From OFTM382 sp964352615 (GTDB lineage: Bacteria > Planctomycetota > Phycisphaerae > Phycisphaerales > UBA1924), in assembly GCA_964352615.1 (NCBI GenBank), contig CAYGSG010000007.1, forward strand, positions 1 to 64,000: a stretch of 64,000 nt of DNA, read 5' to 3'. Below, piece by piece: positions 41,207 to 50,690 of the stretch. The notes beneath the pieces are model-generated. The model was given only the letters and a program-made list of their open reading frames with translations, had not been told where the DNA came from and ran no database searches. How positions within the stretch are numbered: position 1 is the first letter of the stretch; every line of letters starts with the position of its first letter. A program made the position numbers and the translations under genes.

Positions 41207-44200
41207 TTACCCGCCTCCCCCGGGTTCGATCTCCGTGCCGCCGCCCGGCTGGGGCGTGGCCTGCTGGAGCTGTTCGATCAGTTGCTGGCCGCGCTCAGCG
41301 AGTTCGCGCTGAAGGTCCGCGAGTTGGTCAAGCTCGGTTGTCTCCGCGCCGTCTTCATCAGCGGCCCGTGTCCATTCCGCGACCTCGATCTGCATCGCAC
41401 GCAGCAGCTTGAGTTCCGCAACCGGCGGCACAAGCGGCTGCTCGCCCCCGGCGCCTCCGCCACCGCCGCCGCTCTCCTGAGCGCCCTCGCCGAACTCGTC
41501 CTGCTCGGACCGATCGTCCTTGAGTGCTTCAAGTATCGAACGCAGCAGCCGTGCCACCGTGGCTTGGCCGCGCTGCGCGCTGCGGTCGGCGTTGCCCCGG
41601 CGCAGGCGTTCGGCCGCGTCCGCGCTTGCCGAGTCCATGCGGTCAAGCGCGAGCGTGAACACCAGCGTGTCCTCGATGTCGGTGTTGGCCTCGCGCACCG
41701 CGGCCAGTTCCTCGGTCAACAAGAGTTGCTGCTCGCCGAGCCCCCGCACCTTGGCCCGTTCGCGGCGGGTGACTTCCTTGCCCACAAACACGTCCACCTC
41801 GCTCTGCAACACAACCTGCCGTTCAAGCAGCTCGCGGTACGCCTCCTGCAACTCGGCGAGCCTGCGGTCCTGTTCGCGCTGCTGGGCTTCTTCTTCAAGC
41901 CGCTCGGCCTCGGCCTTGGCCTGCTCCAGCAGTTCAAGGCTTCTGGTCTCACGCTTGACCGCGACCTTGCCATTGCCGCTTCGCAGCGCCTGGACCGCCT
42001 TCGTCTGTTCGCCCTGCGCGCCCGACAGCATGGCGATCAGCTGGGCCACATCGCCCGGCGCCTCGCCCGCAAGCTGAATCACCGCCAGCGTGTTCGCATC
42101 CAGACGGATCATGCCCTCATCGAGCTGCTTGACTTCGTCGCCCTCGGCCTGCGCCAGCCGTTCAAGCTGGTCCTCCTGCTGAACGATCAGCGCATCGATC
42201 GATTCGATCAGGCTCGCCAGAATTCGGCGGAGCACCTCATCGCGGCGTTCGTCCGCGTTGTCAATCTCGTCGAGCATCTGCTCGAGCGCCTCGATCGCCT
42301 GCTGCTGGTTGCCGCCCGCGTCGGCGGTCTGGTTCTGCCCGAGGTTCTGCGCCGCGTCGTTCTGCCGTTGTTCAAGCTGCGAAGACCGGCCACGGCTCGC
42401 AGCGTCGCGCAACGCCGAAGCCTGCGCGGGGTCACGACCCGCGAGCTGGTCCGCACGCCGATCGAGTTCTTCGATCGCTTCGCGCCCCGCGTCCGCTGCC
42501 CGCTGCTGACGCTCCAAAATCCGCTCAAGCTCCGTGCGTTCGGCCTGCGTCAACTGCTCGATCGTTCGGCCCGTGGTGCGCTGGCCGAGTTGGGCGGTCT
42601 GCTCTGCGATCTCTCGCTGTTCTTCGAGCAATTGCTCGACGCCCCGCCGCGCCACCCATGCATCTTCGCCCCGGTCCAGAGCTGCAATCAAGTCGCTCAG
42701 GGCTGCACGCACTTCTTCCTGTGCTTGCTGGGCGCGCTCGGTCGCTTCGTCGCGAGCGTCCTGTTCGTCTTCGTTCTGCTGGGCATCGAGTTCCCGCTGC
42801 GCCTGCTCCGAGGCCTCGGCCGCCTCGCGTGCGATCGACTCCGCATCTTCGAGCAGCCCTGCCAGCGGGCTGTCGTCCATCTGGTTGCGGTCCAGCCGTT
42901 GACCGAGCCGATCGAGCGCCGCCTGCTGGGCCTCGATGCGCCGCGTCAGCGCTTCTTGCCTCGCCTCGGCCTTGGGATCAGCGGGTTCTTGGGCGACTTG
43001 GTCTCGCAGCTCACGCTGCTGGCCTTCAAGCCGCATGGCCGCGCGCCGCACCGCCGACAGTTCGCCGCGAACCTGCGCCTCAAGTTCGCTCTCGTCGATG
43101 ATTCGCAGCACGCGCTTGGCCGACCGCGCGGGCTTGCGCGGCTGGCCCTGATGATCGAACACATCGCTCGCCAGCGCCCACAGCCAAATCTCGTCGCCCG
43201 CCGTCGCTCCGAAGTCTTCAAGCGCCAGGGCGACCCGCGCCTGCCCGATCAGCCCGCCCGCGACCGATTCACGCGCGAGCAGCGTTTCATCGCCAACTGC
43301 CTCGGCCTCCGCTCCGGTCGAGCCTGCGGGCGATCTCGCCCGCTGTGCAACGAGCGACACCTGTTCGAGCCCTATGTCATCGCGCCCCTCGCCGAGTACA
43401 TCGATGATCGCCGTGGCCAGCACCGCTTCATCCCTGCTGGGCTCGATGATCGCGATGGCTGGCGGTTCGTCCTGGATTACCTCAAGGCGGACCGTCGCCG
43501 CAGCGGCGGGCGTCAGACCGTGGGAATCCACGGGCATCACCGCGAGCACCACTTGTGCTTTCGGCTGAAGGGTCAGCGTCCATGTCGCGCCGTCATCGCT
43601 CGCCCTCATGGCACCTGCGAGCGTCTCGTCACCGAGCTGTGTACGTGCGACCTCGGCCGCGTCCGCCCACCTAGGCAGCGGCTTGTTGAACCGCAGCGCC
43701 ACCGTCACATCTGAACCCGCGAGCACCGGCGAAGGCGCGCTCACCACGCGCGAGCCCGCATCAAGCTCGATGCCCTTGCCCGCGAGCACGCCTGTCACGC
43801 CCGCGCGCACCGCGTACTCGGGCGGCTCGGCCCGCACGCTCACGCCCACAAGCCTTGGCCTCGGCGCAAGCGTCAACTGCTGCACATCGGTCTGGTCGTC
43901 GGCGCTCACAAACCGGTACTCGAGCACCGCGTCGCGTTCGAGCATCGGGGTCTCGGTCAGGCGTTCGTACACCTCGCCGGTCGCTTCGCCGGATGTGGCC
44001 TCGCGCCGCTGGGGCGAGAGCGGCAGCGTGCGCCAGGGCTCGGCCTTGCCATCGCGCACGACCCGAAGCTTCACATCCACATCGCTCTGGCCCAGCGCCC
44101 GATTGGTCTTGGTCAGCAGCGCCCGCAGCACGATCGGCTCGCCCGCAGCGTGCACGCCGGTGCTGATGGCTGCCGCAACGCCGGTGCGTTTGGGCCACTG

Positions 44201-44803
44201 GGTCTGCGTCCATGGCGTGAGCAGCCGCGAGAGTCCGATCGAGGCCAGCGCCGGGCTTGCGACAGCGGCGCCGCCCGCGATCAGCAGCGCCATCGCCAGT
44301 GCGATCACGCCCCGCCGAGCGGGTTCGGTGCGTATGAGTTGGTCGATGCGCACGCCCTTGAGCGCTTCGCCCGCATCGCTGATGGCCTTTGCCTTGAGCG
44401 ATGCCGAGGTCGGGTCATCGGTGTCAGCAGCACGCTCACCCGCGAGTTCGAGCGCTGAGGCCAGGCTGCCGCGAACGCCTTTGCCCTGCTCGCCTTGTTC
44501 GACGCGCAGCGCCACGGCCGTCAGGCTGGGCGCAAACGATGCGGCGCGAAGCACCCACGCGCGGAGCATCCACGCGAAGCCCACAAGCCCGCCGATCAGC
44601 AGCACCCACCGTGCGCCCGCCGGAAGCCTGAGCAAGAAGTCCAACAGCACGCCCGCCAGCAGGCCGACCAGCACCGCCGCCGCCACCATCGAGCCCGCGC
44701 GCACCAGCAGCACGCGCTTGGCCCGCGACCGCAAACCCACCAGCGCACGCCGAAGCGATGGCCCCTGGCCCGCAGTAGCGGAGACTGGCTGGTTGTGGCT
44801 CAT
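41207..44803 (-). CDS. DUF4175-like giant coiled-coil membrane protein, 1198 aa
   Basis: Two N-terminal membrane helices (AGSMVAAAVLVGLLAGVLL and WVLLIGGLVGFAWML) and a third near 170-190 anchor a long extracytoplasmic chain. Residues about 200-560 look like beta-sandwich repeats (VKLRVVRDGKAEPW, LEYRFVSADDQTDVQQLTL, AVTLRLEVIQDEPPAI-like). Residues 570-1150 are Gln/Glu/Arg-rich coiled coil (QQALDRLGQRLDRNQ, QNLGQNQTADAGGNQQQ). The start at 44803 has GGAGG eight bases upstream; the open frame extends 14 codons further. Translated as part of the DUF58/BatA/VWA operon, it probably forms an envelope scaffold. A shorter relative lies at 55752-57530. Confidence 0.82.
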   Translation of the reverse strand: MSHNQPVSATAGQGPSLRRALVGLRSRAKRVLLVRAGSMVAAAVLVGLLAGVLLDFLLRLPAGARWVLLIGGLVGFAWMLRAWVLRAASFAPSLTAVALRVEQGEQGKGVRGSLASALELAGERAADTDDPTSASLKAKAISDAGEALKGVRIDQLIRTEPARRGVIALAMALLIAGGAAVASPALASIGLSRLLTPWTQTQWPKRTGVAAAISTGVHAAGEPIVLRALLTKTNRALGQSDVDVKLRVVRDGKAEPWRTLPLSPQRREATSGEATGEVYERLTETPMLERDAVLEYRFVSADDQTDVQQLTLAPRPRLVGVSVRAEPPEYAVRAGVTGVLAGKGIELDAGSRVVSAPSPVLAGSDVTVALRFNKPLPRWADAAEVARTQLGDETLAGAMRASDDGATWTLTLQPKAQVVLAVMPVDSHGLTPAAAATVRLEVIQDEPPAIAIIEPSRDEAVLATAIIDVLGEGRDDIGLEQVSLVAQRARSPAGSTGAEAEAVGDETLLARESVAGGLIGQARVALALEDFGATAGDEIWLWALASDVFDHQGQPRKPARSAKRVLRIIDESELEAQVRGELSAVRRAAMRLEGQQRELRDQVAQEPADPKAEARQEALTRRIEAQQAALDRLGQRLDRNQMDDSPLAGLLEDAESIAREAAEASEQAQRELDAQQNEDEQDARDEATERAQQAQEEVRAALSDLIAALDRGEDAWVARRGVEQLLEEQREIAEQTAQLGQRTTGRTIEQLTQAERTELERILERQQRAADAGREAIEELDRRADQLAGRDPAQASALRDAASRGRSSQLEQRQNDAAQNLGQNQTADAGGNQQQAIEALEQMLDEIDNADERRDEVLRRILASLIESIDALIVQQEDQLERLAQAEGDEVKQLDEGMIRLDANTLAVIQLAGEAPGDVAQLIAMLSGAQGEQTKAVQALRSGNGKVAVKRETRSLELLEQAKAEAERLEEEAQQREQDRRLAELQEAYRELLERQVVLQSEVDVFVGKEVTRRERAKVRGLGEQQLLLTEELAAVREANTDIEDTLVFTLALDRMDSASADAAERLRRGNADRSAQRGQATVARLLRSILEALKDDRSEQDEFGEGAQESGGGGGGAGGEQPLVPPVAELKLLRAMQIEVAEWTRAADEDGAETTELDQLADLQRELAERGQQLIEQLQQATPQPGGGTEIEPGGGG

Positions 44804-44939
44804 GGTCGTGCCTCCACGGGCTCCATCGGCGTTAGCCTGGCCCACCCTCCTGCAACGTCTACCACTCTCTATACGCCCCGCTGCGGCGAGTCGGCCCGCT
44901 GACAGTACCGTTACCCATACAAAAACATGACATGATGAC

Positions 44940-47252
44940 TCACGCCAATCGCAGCAGCCGTCTGCCCGCCCACTCCGCGCCGAGCAGCACCACCAGCAGC
45001 ACGAGCATCAAAGGCGTGTCCCAAAGCGTCTGGATCTTTGGCGGCGATGCCACCACCACCTCCCGGTTGGGGATCTCCTCCGCCAACGCGCCCAGTTCGC
45101 CGGTTGGCACCACGCGCCCGCCTGTCCGCTGAGCCAGGCTCGCCAGCAGCGCGTGGTCGGGCCGGGGGTCTCGGCGTTCGTCGTCCGCACGCACCACACG
45201 CACCTCTCGCTGCAACCCCACGCCCGCGAGCAGCGGCGTCGCGGCCTTCAACTCGTACGTGCCCGGCTCCGACGGAATCCACGTTCCCAAAAACGTCGGG
45301 TCATCTTCGCCGAGCCTGCGCACGCTCACCCGCTGGGGCTCTGCATCCGGCTCGCCCGACCTCGCCAGATCGAACTCGACCGCGCCCTCGGCTGCATCGA
45401 CGAGCGCTTGGTCGAGCAGCCGAAGCTCGATGCTCACCGCCCGGCCCGCGACCGGCTGGCGCGGGTCGATCCGCAGCGCCGCCTCGGTGCCCAATCTCGC
45501 CAAGCTCTGCCGGCCCGCCATGCGCACAATCGGCAGCCAGAACCGGTCGAACAGCAGGTCGCCCAAGCCGTAGCGCCATCGCCACGTCTCGTCCGTCGCA
45601 AGGTACACCACCCGGCCCGCGCCGTAGCGCATCGTCATCACCACCGGCCAGCCGCGCGCGTCCACGATCGAATCGCCCTGCGCAAACGCCAAGGGCACCG
45701 CAGCGGGCTTGAGCCGATCGACGGCGATCTTCTGCACACCCCAAAGCCGGCTCCAGCCCGTCAACGGATCAGACAACTGCGAGGGCCAGGGCTCGCTCGG
45801 CGTATCGCCCAGACGCAGCACACCCAGCGCGTCCGAAGCATCCGCCCGAACGAGTGTCACCGCATCGTCCCACACCGGCGTTTGAGCCTGTGATGCAAGC
45901 GTAAACGGCAGCAGGGCCGCGAGCGGTGAACCGCGGTAGCCGTGGGGCGTCGCACGCGAGCCGCCGATCCATACAAGCCCCGCGCCGCGCGTCGCGATGT
46001 GATCGCGCAGTTGGTTCATCGTCTCTTCGCCGAGCAGTTCCGGACGCACATCGCCCAGCACCACCACGTCGATATCCGCCCATTCCTCTGGCGAGTTCGG
46101 CAGCTGCGCGATCGCCACATTGCCTTCCTGCGTGTACCGCCTGCGGGCCGCCAGCAGCAGCGACGACGACGTGATCGAATCCTCACGCAGCAACAAGTTT
46201 TTGAGATACCGGTGCTCCCAGCGAGGCGTGCCATCGAGGTACACCACGCGCAGCGGCTCGTCGAGCACCTCCACCGTGAGTTCCTGCGTGTTGTTCTCCG
46301 CGACCAGATCGCCCTCGCCCGCGTCGATCTCGACACGCCACCGCTGCGCGCCGGGCCGATCGGGCGTCGCCAGCAGCGTCAGTTCTACTGAGCCGCCATC
46401 GACGCTGATCGCTCGTTCGTCGAGCACCCGGCCTGTCAGTTCATCGATGAGCCTCGCCACCGCCGGCGTCGCCTCGCCCGCGTCAGCCACCTGATCGATG
46501 CGCACCTGCACCGGCACCGCGTCGTCCACGAACGCTCTGGCCGCAGCGGTCGCCGTTACCGCAAGGTCGCGCGTCGTGCCCGTCGCGCCCAGCGCCACCG
46601 TGAACACCGGCACGCCTTTAGCACGAAGCCGGTCCCACGAATCGGCGCTCAGCGCCGAAGACGACCGCCCATCGCTCAAGACCACGATGCCCGCAAGCGA
46701 CCGGGCAGCACCGCGGTCCAGCGCCTCATCGAGCGCTGCTTCAAGGTCCGTGCGCACGCCCGCCGCATCGCCGAGCGTCACGCCTTGGTCGCTCGCGGCA
46801 AGATCGAACGCCCCGTCGGCAAAGCCCAGCCACACAAGCCGTGAACGCTCGGCCCGCTGCGACCACTGGGGCCATGCGGCCCGAAGCGCCTCGCGAAGCT
46901 GCTCGTTGCGCGTCGCGCCATCGGGACCGTCGGCGGCTTCCATCGAAGCCGACCGGTCCGCGAGCACCATGATCCAGTCCGGTTCGACCCGGCGGGAACT
47001 CTCGATCAGGGCCGGGCCGCTGAGCATCACCAGCACCAACACGAGCGTCACGCCCCGCACGCACCCGAGCACCACGCGCCATCGGCGAGCCATCGGAAGC
47101 CGGCGGTACACCCACCACGCCACGCCCGCAGCGCCCGCGATCAGCACCACCCATAGCCAGCTTGGCCAGGGCCGCTGCCAGCCGAACCGCACACCTTCGA
47201 CGCCGAAACGCACCGCATCGAGCCCGAGCAAGGTGTTGAGCAGGTCGTTCAT
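44940..47252 (-). CDS. Membrane-anchored VWA and glutamine-amidotransferase-like protein, 770 aa
   Basis: Two membrane helices near the start (WLWVVLIAGAAGVAWWVY, GVTLVLVLVMLSGPAL) and one at the end (MLVLLVVLLGAEWAG). Residues about 90-260 are a VWA domain whose metal site is modified: DRSASM replaces DxSxS but keeps both Ser. Residues about 320-560 resemble the class I glutamine-amidotransferase-like fold of BatA/BatB-type planctomycete proteins (RVVYLDGTPRWEHRYLKNLL, GAGLVWIGGSRATPHGY, GRVVYLATDETWRWRYG). It overlaps the BatA-like gene by four bases. It is likely an envelope stress or aerotolerance-type module; the precise role is unknown. Confidence 0.85.
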   Translation of the reverse strand: MNDLLNTLLGLDAVRFGVEGVRFGWQRPWPSWLWVVLIAGAAGVAWWVYRRLPMARRWRVVLGCVRGVTLVLVLVMLSGPALIESSRRVEPDWIMVLADRSASMEAADGPDGATRNEQLREALRAAWPQWSQRAERSRLVWLGFADGAFDLAASDQGVTLGDAAGVRTDLEAALDEALDRGAARSLAGIVVLSDGRSSSALSADSWDRLRAKGVPVFTVALGATGTTRDLAVTATAAARAFVDDAVPVQVRIDQVADAGEATPAVARLIDELTGRVLDERAISVDGGSVELTLLATPDRPGAQRWRVEIDAGEGDLVAENNTQELTVEVLDEPLRVVYLDGTPRWEHRYLKNLLLREDSITSSSLLLAARRRYTQEGNVAIAQLPNSPEEWADIDVVVLGDVRPELLGEETMNQLRDHIATRGAGLVWIGGSRATPHGYRGSPLAALLPFTLASQAQTPVWDDAVTLVRADASDALGVLRLGDTPSEPWPSQLSDPLTGWSRLWGVQKIAVDRLKPAAVPLAFAQGDSIVDARGWPVVMTMRYGAGRVVYLATDETWRWRYGLGDLLFDRFWLPIVRMAGRQSLARLGTEAALRIDPRQPVAGRAVSIELRLLDQALVDAAEGAVEFDLARSGEPDAEPQRVSVRRLGEDDPTFLGTWIPSEPGTYELKAATPLLAGVGLQREVRVVRADDERRDPRPDHALLASLAQRTGGRVVPTGELGALAEEIPNREVVVASPPKIQTLWDTPLMLVLLVVLLGAEWAGRRLLRLA

Positions 47253-49435
47253 GCGCGCGCGCCCCGTCCCGTGTTCACCGCCATCGGCCTCAGCTCAGCA
47301 TGACTAAACCGCCTCGCGAGCAGCGCCTCCGCAACCAGTGCAGCCAACAGCAGCACGATGGCCGGCAGCGCCCAGCCCGCGTCGGTTCGAGCGGCTCGCG
47401 CGTCGGCAGCCTCGCTGGCTTGTTCATCGCCCAATACGCCGGGCCTTCGGCCTGTCTGCGACTCGAACCACGCGAGCACTTCCTCGGTCGACCGCACCCG
47501 CGCTCGGCCCGCGTCGGCATCCGGGTTCACCACCGCGACACCTGTCGCGGCGCCCTGCGCATCGATCGCGTCCCACACGCCCGCGAACCGCGCTGCCTCA
47601 CCCGACTCGACCGTGATCCGCTCGCGTCCCGGCGAGCGAAGCTCCTGCGTTCCCGATGGCGCCGCTGGCTCGCGCCCCGCGACCGAGACCGCGCGCGGGT
47701 TGGCGGCGTCGATGCCCTGCCGCACAAGTTCTTGCACCAACGGCACCATGAGCCCGCGCGCCGGAAGATCCGTCCATTCAAGGTCCAAAGCCGAGGCCAT
47801 CAGCACCACGAGCCCGCGCGTTGCTTCGCCCCGGCCCGCCACCACCATCGGCGCGCCGTCACTCAGGCTCAGCACCGTCTCGCCCTCGCCCGCTGCGAGT
47901 TCAAGCCTTCGGCGAACCGGGATAGAACCCGCGATCTCCGCGAGTTCCGGTTCGAGCAGCTTGAGCAACTCGCCCACCGGCACCGGGCTGATTGTTAGCG
48001 CTACCTCGCTCGCTGGGCCCGCCGACCAGCCAAGGCCCAGCGTCTGGCTGAGCGCATCGGGCCACACCGGCGTGCCGCGCTCGTCGGCATCGGGCGTGAC
48101 CACCAACAGCCCGCCGCGCGAAACAAATTCACCAAGACGCGTCCATCCTGCCGCCGACACCCGCGCCGGCTCAAGCACGAACAGCGCCGAAAGGTCCGAC
48201 AAACGCTCGCGTTCGATGCTCGTGGTCGGCACGTCTCGCAGCTCGATGCCGGTTTCGCGCCCGCCCGGGACCATCGCCAGCCGCACCCACTCGCTGGGCC
48301 CGTAGTCGCGCACGCTCGTCGGCCGATCGAACCCGCCCGGGCCTGCGATCCCGATGCGCAGCGACGTGCGCACCTGCACCGCCGCGTAGCGAACATCGTC
48401 ACCCGGCAGCTCGTCGCCATCAATCTCGACCCGCAGCGCGCCCCACCGGCTGCCAGTAGAGGCATCGATCGCCGAGCGATCGAACGCGATCAGCGCTTGT
48501 GCCGTGGTCTGGCCCGGCGACCAACGCACCATCGCCTCGCCCAGCGGCGGGGACCAATTCGCGGGGCCGGTGCGGCCACGCAGCACCACGCGCGATACCG
48601 CAGCGCTCCCGCCCGCGCGGGCAAGGTCAATCGCCACCCGGTCGCCGCCCACGTCATCGCTCGATGTCACGCCACGCACCGGCGCCACAGCGGTGATGCC
48701 CACCGTGGCCGGTTCGTCCGCCCTTGGCGGCGAGAGCAGGAATTCAACACCCGTTTGCTCGGGCCAATCGGGCAACGCCGATTCGCCTCGAGCAGTACCT
48801 TCAAGCCAGTCGCTAAACACCGCGACCACCACCGGGCCTTGCGAGGCGTCTTCGAGCCCAAGCTCGGCCTGCACCGCTGCGATGTCGTCGATCACCAGTT
48901 CAACCGCGCCCTTCACGTCCGCGCGGGCATCGGTCGGCTCCATCGAATCGAGCAGCCCAGCGACCGCTGCCAGATCCGTCGAGGGCGCGAGCACGATGCC
49001 CCGCGCTGGCTGGCTCATCGAGATCAGCCCCACCCGGTCGCCGCGCATCGGATCGAGCGAACCGATCAACTCGCGTGCCGCCGCTGCGTGCCTGCGCACA
49101 CCCGAGAGCCCGCTTGCGTCGGTCGCCGTCGAACTCAGGCTGTCGTCGACCAGCACATACACCGTCCGCGTGCCCGGCCCATCGAGCCCGGCTGCCAGCA
49201 GCGCCGGCCGGCCCAGCGCAACCGCAAGCAGCAGCAGCGCCAGACACCGCAGCGCCAGCAGCAGCCACCGCTCGATCAGCAGCCGCTTGCGATTGCGCTT
49301 GTACGCCTCCACCAAGAACCGCATCGCCGCCCACCGCACCGGCTTGCGCCGACGCCGCATGAGCAGGTGAATCAAGATCGGCACCGCGATGCACGCGATC
49401 GCGCCAGTGAACAGCGCGGGGTTCAGCATCCCCAT
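47249..49435 (-). CDS. BatA-like aerotolerance-regulator protein, 728 aa
   Basis: Starts MGMLNPALFTGAIACIAVPILIHLLMRRRRKPVRWAAMRFL (positions 3-43 when counted from ATG 49435), the classic N-terminal BatA domain (TIGR02226) with membrane helix then basic stop. A second helix follows (LLLALRCLALLLLAVALG) and a VWA domain with VDDSLSS at the metal site. Further on are a GATase-like section and a C-terminal membrane helix (WALPAIVLLLAALVAEALLA). ATG 49435 and ATG 49429 are both possible. It lies 16 bases after the DUF58 gene and overlaps the next by four. Confidence 0.88.
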   Translation of the reverse strand: MGMLNPALFTGAIACIAVPILIHLLMRRRRKPVRWAAMRFLVEAYKRNRKRLLIERWLLLALRCLALLLLAVALGRPALLAAGLDGPGTRTVYVLVDDSLSSTATDASGLSGVRRHAAAARELIGSLDPMRGDRVGLISMSQPARGIVLAPSTDLAAVAGLLDSMEPTDARADVKGAVELVIDDIAAVQAELGLEDASQGPVVVAVFSDWLEGTARGESALPDWPEQTGVEFLLSPPRADEPATVGITAVAPVRGVTSSDDVGGDRVAIDLARAGGSAAVSRVVLRGRTGPANWSPPLGEAMVRWSPGQTTAQALIAFDRSAIDASTGSRWGALRVEIDGDELPGDDVRYAAVQVRTSLRIGIAGPGGFDRPTSVRDYGPSEWVRLAMVPGGRETGIELRDVPTTSIERERLSDLSALFVLEPARVSAAGWTRLGEFVSRGGLLVVTPDADERGTPVWPDALSQTLGLGWSAGPASEVALTISPVPVGELLKLLEPELAEIAGSIPVRRRLELAAGEGETVLSLSDGAPMVVAGRGEATRGLVVLMASALDLEWTDLPARGLMVPLVQELVRQGIDAANPRAVSVAGREPAAPSGTQELRSPGRERITVESGEAARFAGVWDAIDAQGAATGVAVVNPDADAGRARVRSTEEVLAWFESQTGRRPGVLGDEQASEAADARAARTDAGWALPAIVLLLAALVAEALLARRFSHAELRPMAVNTGRGARA

Positions 49436-49451
49436 CAGTGCACCGCCCCTC

Positions 49452-50510
49452 TCACGATCGGCTCCGCTTGCGGATGAACGCGTTGCGGTGCGCCACAAAG
49501 TGCGCGAGCGGCGGCCCAAGCCAGTCGTGCGTATCCACCAGCTCGTAATCAAAACCAAGGCCCACCACCGATCGCTCGACCGCGGCGCGGTGCTCCTCGA
49601 AGGCCTTCAGGTACGCGTCGCGGATCGCTCTTGGGTCAAGCCTGAGCATCGGCTCGCCTTCGAGCCCCTCAAACGGCGCCACACCGCTCAGATCAAACTC
49701 GCGCTCGGCACGGTCCACCACCTGGAACGCGATCACGTCGTGCCCACGGTGCCGCAGCCGACCCATCGCAGCCCGGATCGGTTCGGGGTCCTCAAAGAAG
49801 TCTCCGATGATCGCGATCAGGCACCGGTTGCTCACGCCCGCGAGCACCTGGTCCACCGCCCGGGGCAGGTTCGTCTGCGCATCGACCGCCTGCATCGACA
49901 GCGTCTCGACGATCTGCTTCCAGGTGGTCTGTGCGCTCGACCGACGAACCGCGGCCAGAATCTCGTTGGCGTAGACGTACAGCCCCGCCCGGTCGCCCTG
50001 GCGAAGCGTGATGTAGCTCAGCGCCGCCGCCAGCGCCGTCGCGTGGTCGAACTTGCTCCAGTACGTCCGCCCATCGGGGCTCTCGTCCCGGCCGGCGCCC
50101 GAGGCATCGTGAAAGCTCCGCGAGCCGAAGTCCATCGAGCCCGAAGCATCCACCAGCGTGATCAGGTCGAGGTTCGTCTCCTGCTGGTACTGCTTGAGGT
50201 GCAGCTTGTCGCTGCGGGCGTACACCTTCCAGTCGAGGTGGCGGATGTCATCGCCCGCGACGTACGGCCGGTGCTGGGCGAACTCCACGCTAAAGCCCTG
50301 ATAGGGCGAACGGTGCTGGCCGCTGGTCACGCCCTCGATGATCATCTTCGCGCGCAGCTCAAAGGTCTTGAGCCTCGCCAGCGTCTGCGGATGCAGGTAC
50401 AGCGTCGCGTCCTGCCCCTTGCCCCCCTTGCCGCTCTTGCTCCCCTGGCCCGTGCGCGCAGCGCTCGCGTCTGCTGCGGTGCCGGGCTGTGGGCTGGGGG
50501 GTGCGTCCAT
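49452..50510 (-). CDS. DUF58-domain protein, 352 aa
   Basis: First gene of the minus-strand operon. The DUF58 motif is clear: GQHRSPYQGFSVEFAQHRPYVAGDDIRHLDWKVYAR (residues 64-99), followed by LVDASGSM, a full VWA metal site, and RQGDRAGLYVY and LIAIIGDFFEDPE. A low-complexity N-terminus (30 residues, Gly/Ser/Lys) precedes. DUF58 proteins normally act with a MoxR ATPase; none is adjacent here, and the operon starts at this gene. The 180 bases to the EF-hand gene contain its terminator. Confidence 0.92.
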   Translation of the reverse strand: MDAPPSPQPGTAADASAARTGQGSKSGKGGKGQDATLYLHPQTLARLKTFELRAKMIIEGVTSGQHRSPYQGFSVEFAQHRPYVAGDDIRHLDWKVYARSDKLHLKQYQQETNLDLITLVDASGSMDFGSRSFHDASGAGRDESPDGRTYWSKFDHATALAAALSYITLRQGDRAGLYVYANEILAAVRRSSAQTTWKQIVETLSMQAVDAQTNLPRAVDQVLAGVSNRCLIAIIGDFFEDPEPIRAAMGRLRHRGHDVIAFQVVDRAEREFDLSGVAPFEGLEGEPMLRLDPRAIRDAYLKAFEEHRAAVERSVVGLGFDYELVDTHDWLGPPLAHFVAHRNAFIRKRSRS

Positions 50511-50584
50511 CGTTCCATACTACGGCGAACCGACCAGCAAGCTGCACCCACCGGCAGCTACCCATCAAAGTCGCACGATGCGCC

Positions 50585-50639
50585 AAAAATGACCGCCGCC
50601 CACACAAGGGGGCGGGGGTACTGCCGAAAGGCGGCGGTC
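50585..50639 (-). terminator. Rho-independent terminator after the EF-hand gene
   Basis: On the minus strand GACCGCCGCC (50639-50630) pairs with GGCGGCGGTC (50600-50591), with a 29-base loop holding further G/C-rich pairing, followed by ATTTTT. It separates the EF-hand gene from the DUF58 operon. Confidence 0.8.
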
Positions 50640-50690
50640 GCGGACTCTCATCCCATGTCTGGTTGTCGGCTCTGTTCGAGCCTGAGTGGC

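Noticed and set aside
41126..43714. 862-codon open frame on the plus strand
   Set aside because: It is antisense to the coiled-coil gene, whose strongly biased codons leave a long open shadow; its composition is Leu/Arg-rich and unlike a protein.
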